Shown here one piece after another: positions 63,018 to 64,000 of a stretch of DNA of 64,000 nt. Each line of letters opens with the position of its first letter. Position 1 is the stretch's first letter. A program made the position numbers and the translations under genes. The stretch spans positions 248,001-312,000 of the forward strand of contig NZ_JAFMYW010000005.1 in assembly GCF_017353175.1 (NCBI RefSeq). Reading direction: 5' to 3'. The notes under the pieces are model-generated. The model had not been told where the DNA came from, searched no databases, and worked only from the letters and a program-made list of their open reading frames with translations. The DNA is from Fibrella forsythiae (GTDB lineage: Bacteria; Bacteroidota; Bacteroidia; Cytophagales; Spirosomataceae).

Positions 63018-64000
63018 TTAGTTCGTAGCAGAGTTGACCACTCGGTTTACCGATTGGGCGGGTATGAACTTCAGCGAAACGCGGCGGTTCTGGCGGCGGC
63101 TCTCTTCGTTGTTGTTGGCGCCAACCAGGAACCGGCTGCCAAACCCGACAATCTCAAGCCGATTGTCGGCTATGCCCCACTGCCAGTGTAAATAGCCCGC
63201 CGCAACCTTAGCTCTGTACTCGCCGAGGTATTGATTGAGCCGTTCGTCGCCAAGCCGGTCGGTATGGCCAACCAGGCGCAGGTGTACGTCGGGGTGTTGC
63301 TGTAAGTAGCTTCCTACCTGCCCCAGCGCTGTTCGGGCCTCGTTGGAAAGCACACAGCTACCCTCCTCAAAAAGGAGCATCGGCAGGTTATCGGCCAGTT
63401 TCGTAGTGGCAGGCGTTACTGTGGTCGATATTGCCGGGGATAGTTGTTCCGGGGTATTGGCGCGGGTAACTGCGGAAGTTGTATTAGTAGCTGGCCACGT
63501 GATTTTTGCTACGTTCAGCCCCACCGAGACCGTAATCGTCTGGCGATGGACGACCGTTTTTTGCCGGTTCACCAGTAATAATTCATACCGGTTAGGAAAC
63601 AGGTCTGACGCCGTGAAAAAACCGGGTCTGTTGGCAGCAGATACCAGCATCACCGGTTTTTTGCTGCCCTCAGGCTGTAACATTCCCTGAAAACCCACCG
63701 CCGATTGAGCGGGTACACTCTGTACTGACAGCAGTACCAGTTCCCGCAGCAGGTGCACGTGCTGATGCAACGCCGGGCCACCCAGTTGTTCTACGCTGAT
63801 ATTACCCTGGTAAGGCTGATACCCTGGCGCCCGAACCTCCATAGCCACGATATCCTTGTCGGTAAAATCCGTTGAGCAGTTGCCCGATGCGTCGGTATCG
63901 AGGCAGGTTCGCTTGCCGGTTTTAGTGAAAATGAAGCAGACTTGCGCCCGCACCGGTTGGCCTGCCAGCGCATCGGTGACAGTAAACGTATTGTGTTGAA
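63018..64000 (-). CDS. OmpA-family protein, N-terminus outside window
   Basis: The frame stays open to the right edge of the window, so the gene continues beyond base 64000. It carries a carboxypeptidase-regulatory-like segment (GQPVRAQVCFIFTKTGKRTC with DKDIVAMEVRAPGYQPYQG) and a C-terminal OmpA domain (LLFEEGSCVLSNEARTALGQ, LRLVGHTDRLGDERLNQYLG, NNNEESRRQNRRVSLKF), which binds peptidoglycan. OmpA modules are used in envelope anchoring and in T9SS-associated PorE. It is the first visible gene of the cluster. Confidence 0.88.
   Translation of the reverse strand, partial: QHNTFTVTDALAGQPVRAQVCFIFTKTGKRTCLDTDASGNCSTDFTDKDIVAMEVRAPGYQPYQGNISVEQLGGPALHQHVHLLRELVLLSVQSVPAQSAVGFQGMLQPEGSKKPVMLVSAANRPGFFTASDLFPNRYELLLVNRQKTVVHRQTITVSVGLNVAKITWPATNTTSAVTRANTPEQLSPAISTTVTPATTKLADNLPMLLFEEGSCVLSNEARTALGQVGSYLQQHPDVHLRLVGHTDRLGDERLNQYLGEYRAKVAAGYLHWQWGIADNRLEIVGFGSRFLVGANNNEESRRQNRRVSLKFIPAQSVNRVVNSATN

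Overview
The window looks like a chromosomal segment of a Gram-negative member of the Bacteroidota, most likely order Cytophagales near Spirosoma, Fibrella or Rudanella. The support is a type IX secretion (T9SS) C-terminal sorting domain, a TonB-dependent receptor with a carboxypeptidase-regulatory-like N-terminus, a 7TMR-DISM histidine kinase, a 60-residue histone H1-like protein, a serine-palmitoyltransferase-like enzyme, many lipobox signals, and several TAnnTTTG elements of the kind used as -7 boxes in Bacteroidota. I see no rRNA, tRNA, CRISPR array, prophage or insertion sequence.

Layout. 1-1702: end of an AraC-type regulator, a DUF2059 protein and an orphan. 2050-8453: leucine biosynthesis (leuC, leuD, an isopropylmalate/citramalate synthase-family gene, leuB, then a short-form leuA). 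8645-12476: a membrane protein and two tandem vanadium-haloperoxidase/PAP2 proteins. 12514-20065: mixed metabolic genes (GNAT, class V aminotransferase, ABM monooxygenase, aldo/keto reductase, SDR, EamA transporter, secreted subtilase, Gfo/Idh oxidoreductase). 20352-31198: an efflux locus (HlyD-like adaptor, TolC-like channel, ABC ATPase, two MacB-type permeases) followed by an NtrC-type regulator and its likely kinase, with a 23S-IVS-type four-helix gene and a Gfo/Idh gene lying between them. 31200-44840: redox pair DsbA-like/HxlR, ybeY, TonB receptor, PfkB kinase, GNAT-like protein, cysS, MFS, M28 peptidase, two small envelope proteins, nadD and gmk. 45061-50665: ECF sigma and putative anti-sigma, mreBCD, histone-like protein, serine-palmitoyltransferase-like enzyme. 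50848-56640: amidase, thioredoxin-like protein, and a convergent kinase/LuxR-type regulator pair. 56659-64000: a tight four-gene minus-strand cluster (OmpA-like, YD-like lipoprotein, Pro-rich exported protein, 1220-residue T9SS repeat protein).

Two signals cut across all of this. First, the 10-mer CAGGTACGTT (core AGGTACGTT) is hugely over-represented. I count 26 exact 9-mer cores by eye where chance predicts about 0.5, split 13:13 between strands and found in different reading frames. It resembles a DNA-uptake-type signal, including one inverted pair acting as a convergent terminator. Second, a large share of intergenic gaps hold long, often perfect inverted repeats (up to 49-bp arms). Their arms are locus-specific reiterated words, and five share an apical GCGCTGCT core. 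They occur between tandem genes, convergent genes and divergent genes alike, so they are not simply terminators.

Most start sites were chosen by family length, signal-peptide logic and avoidance of inverted-repeat DNA. No database search was run. Counts are by eye and should be recomputed.
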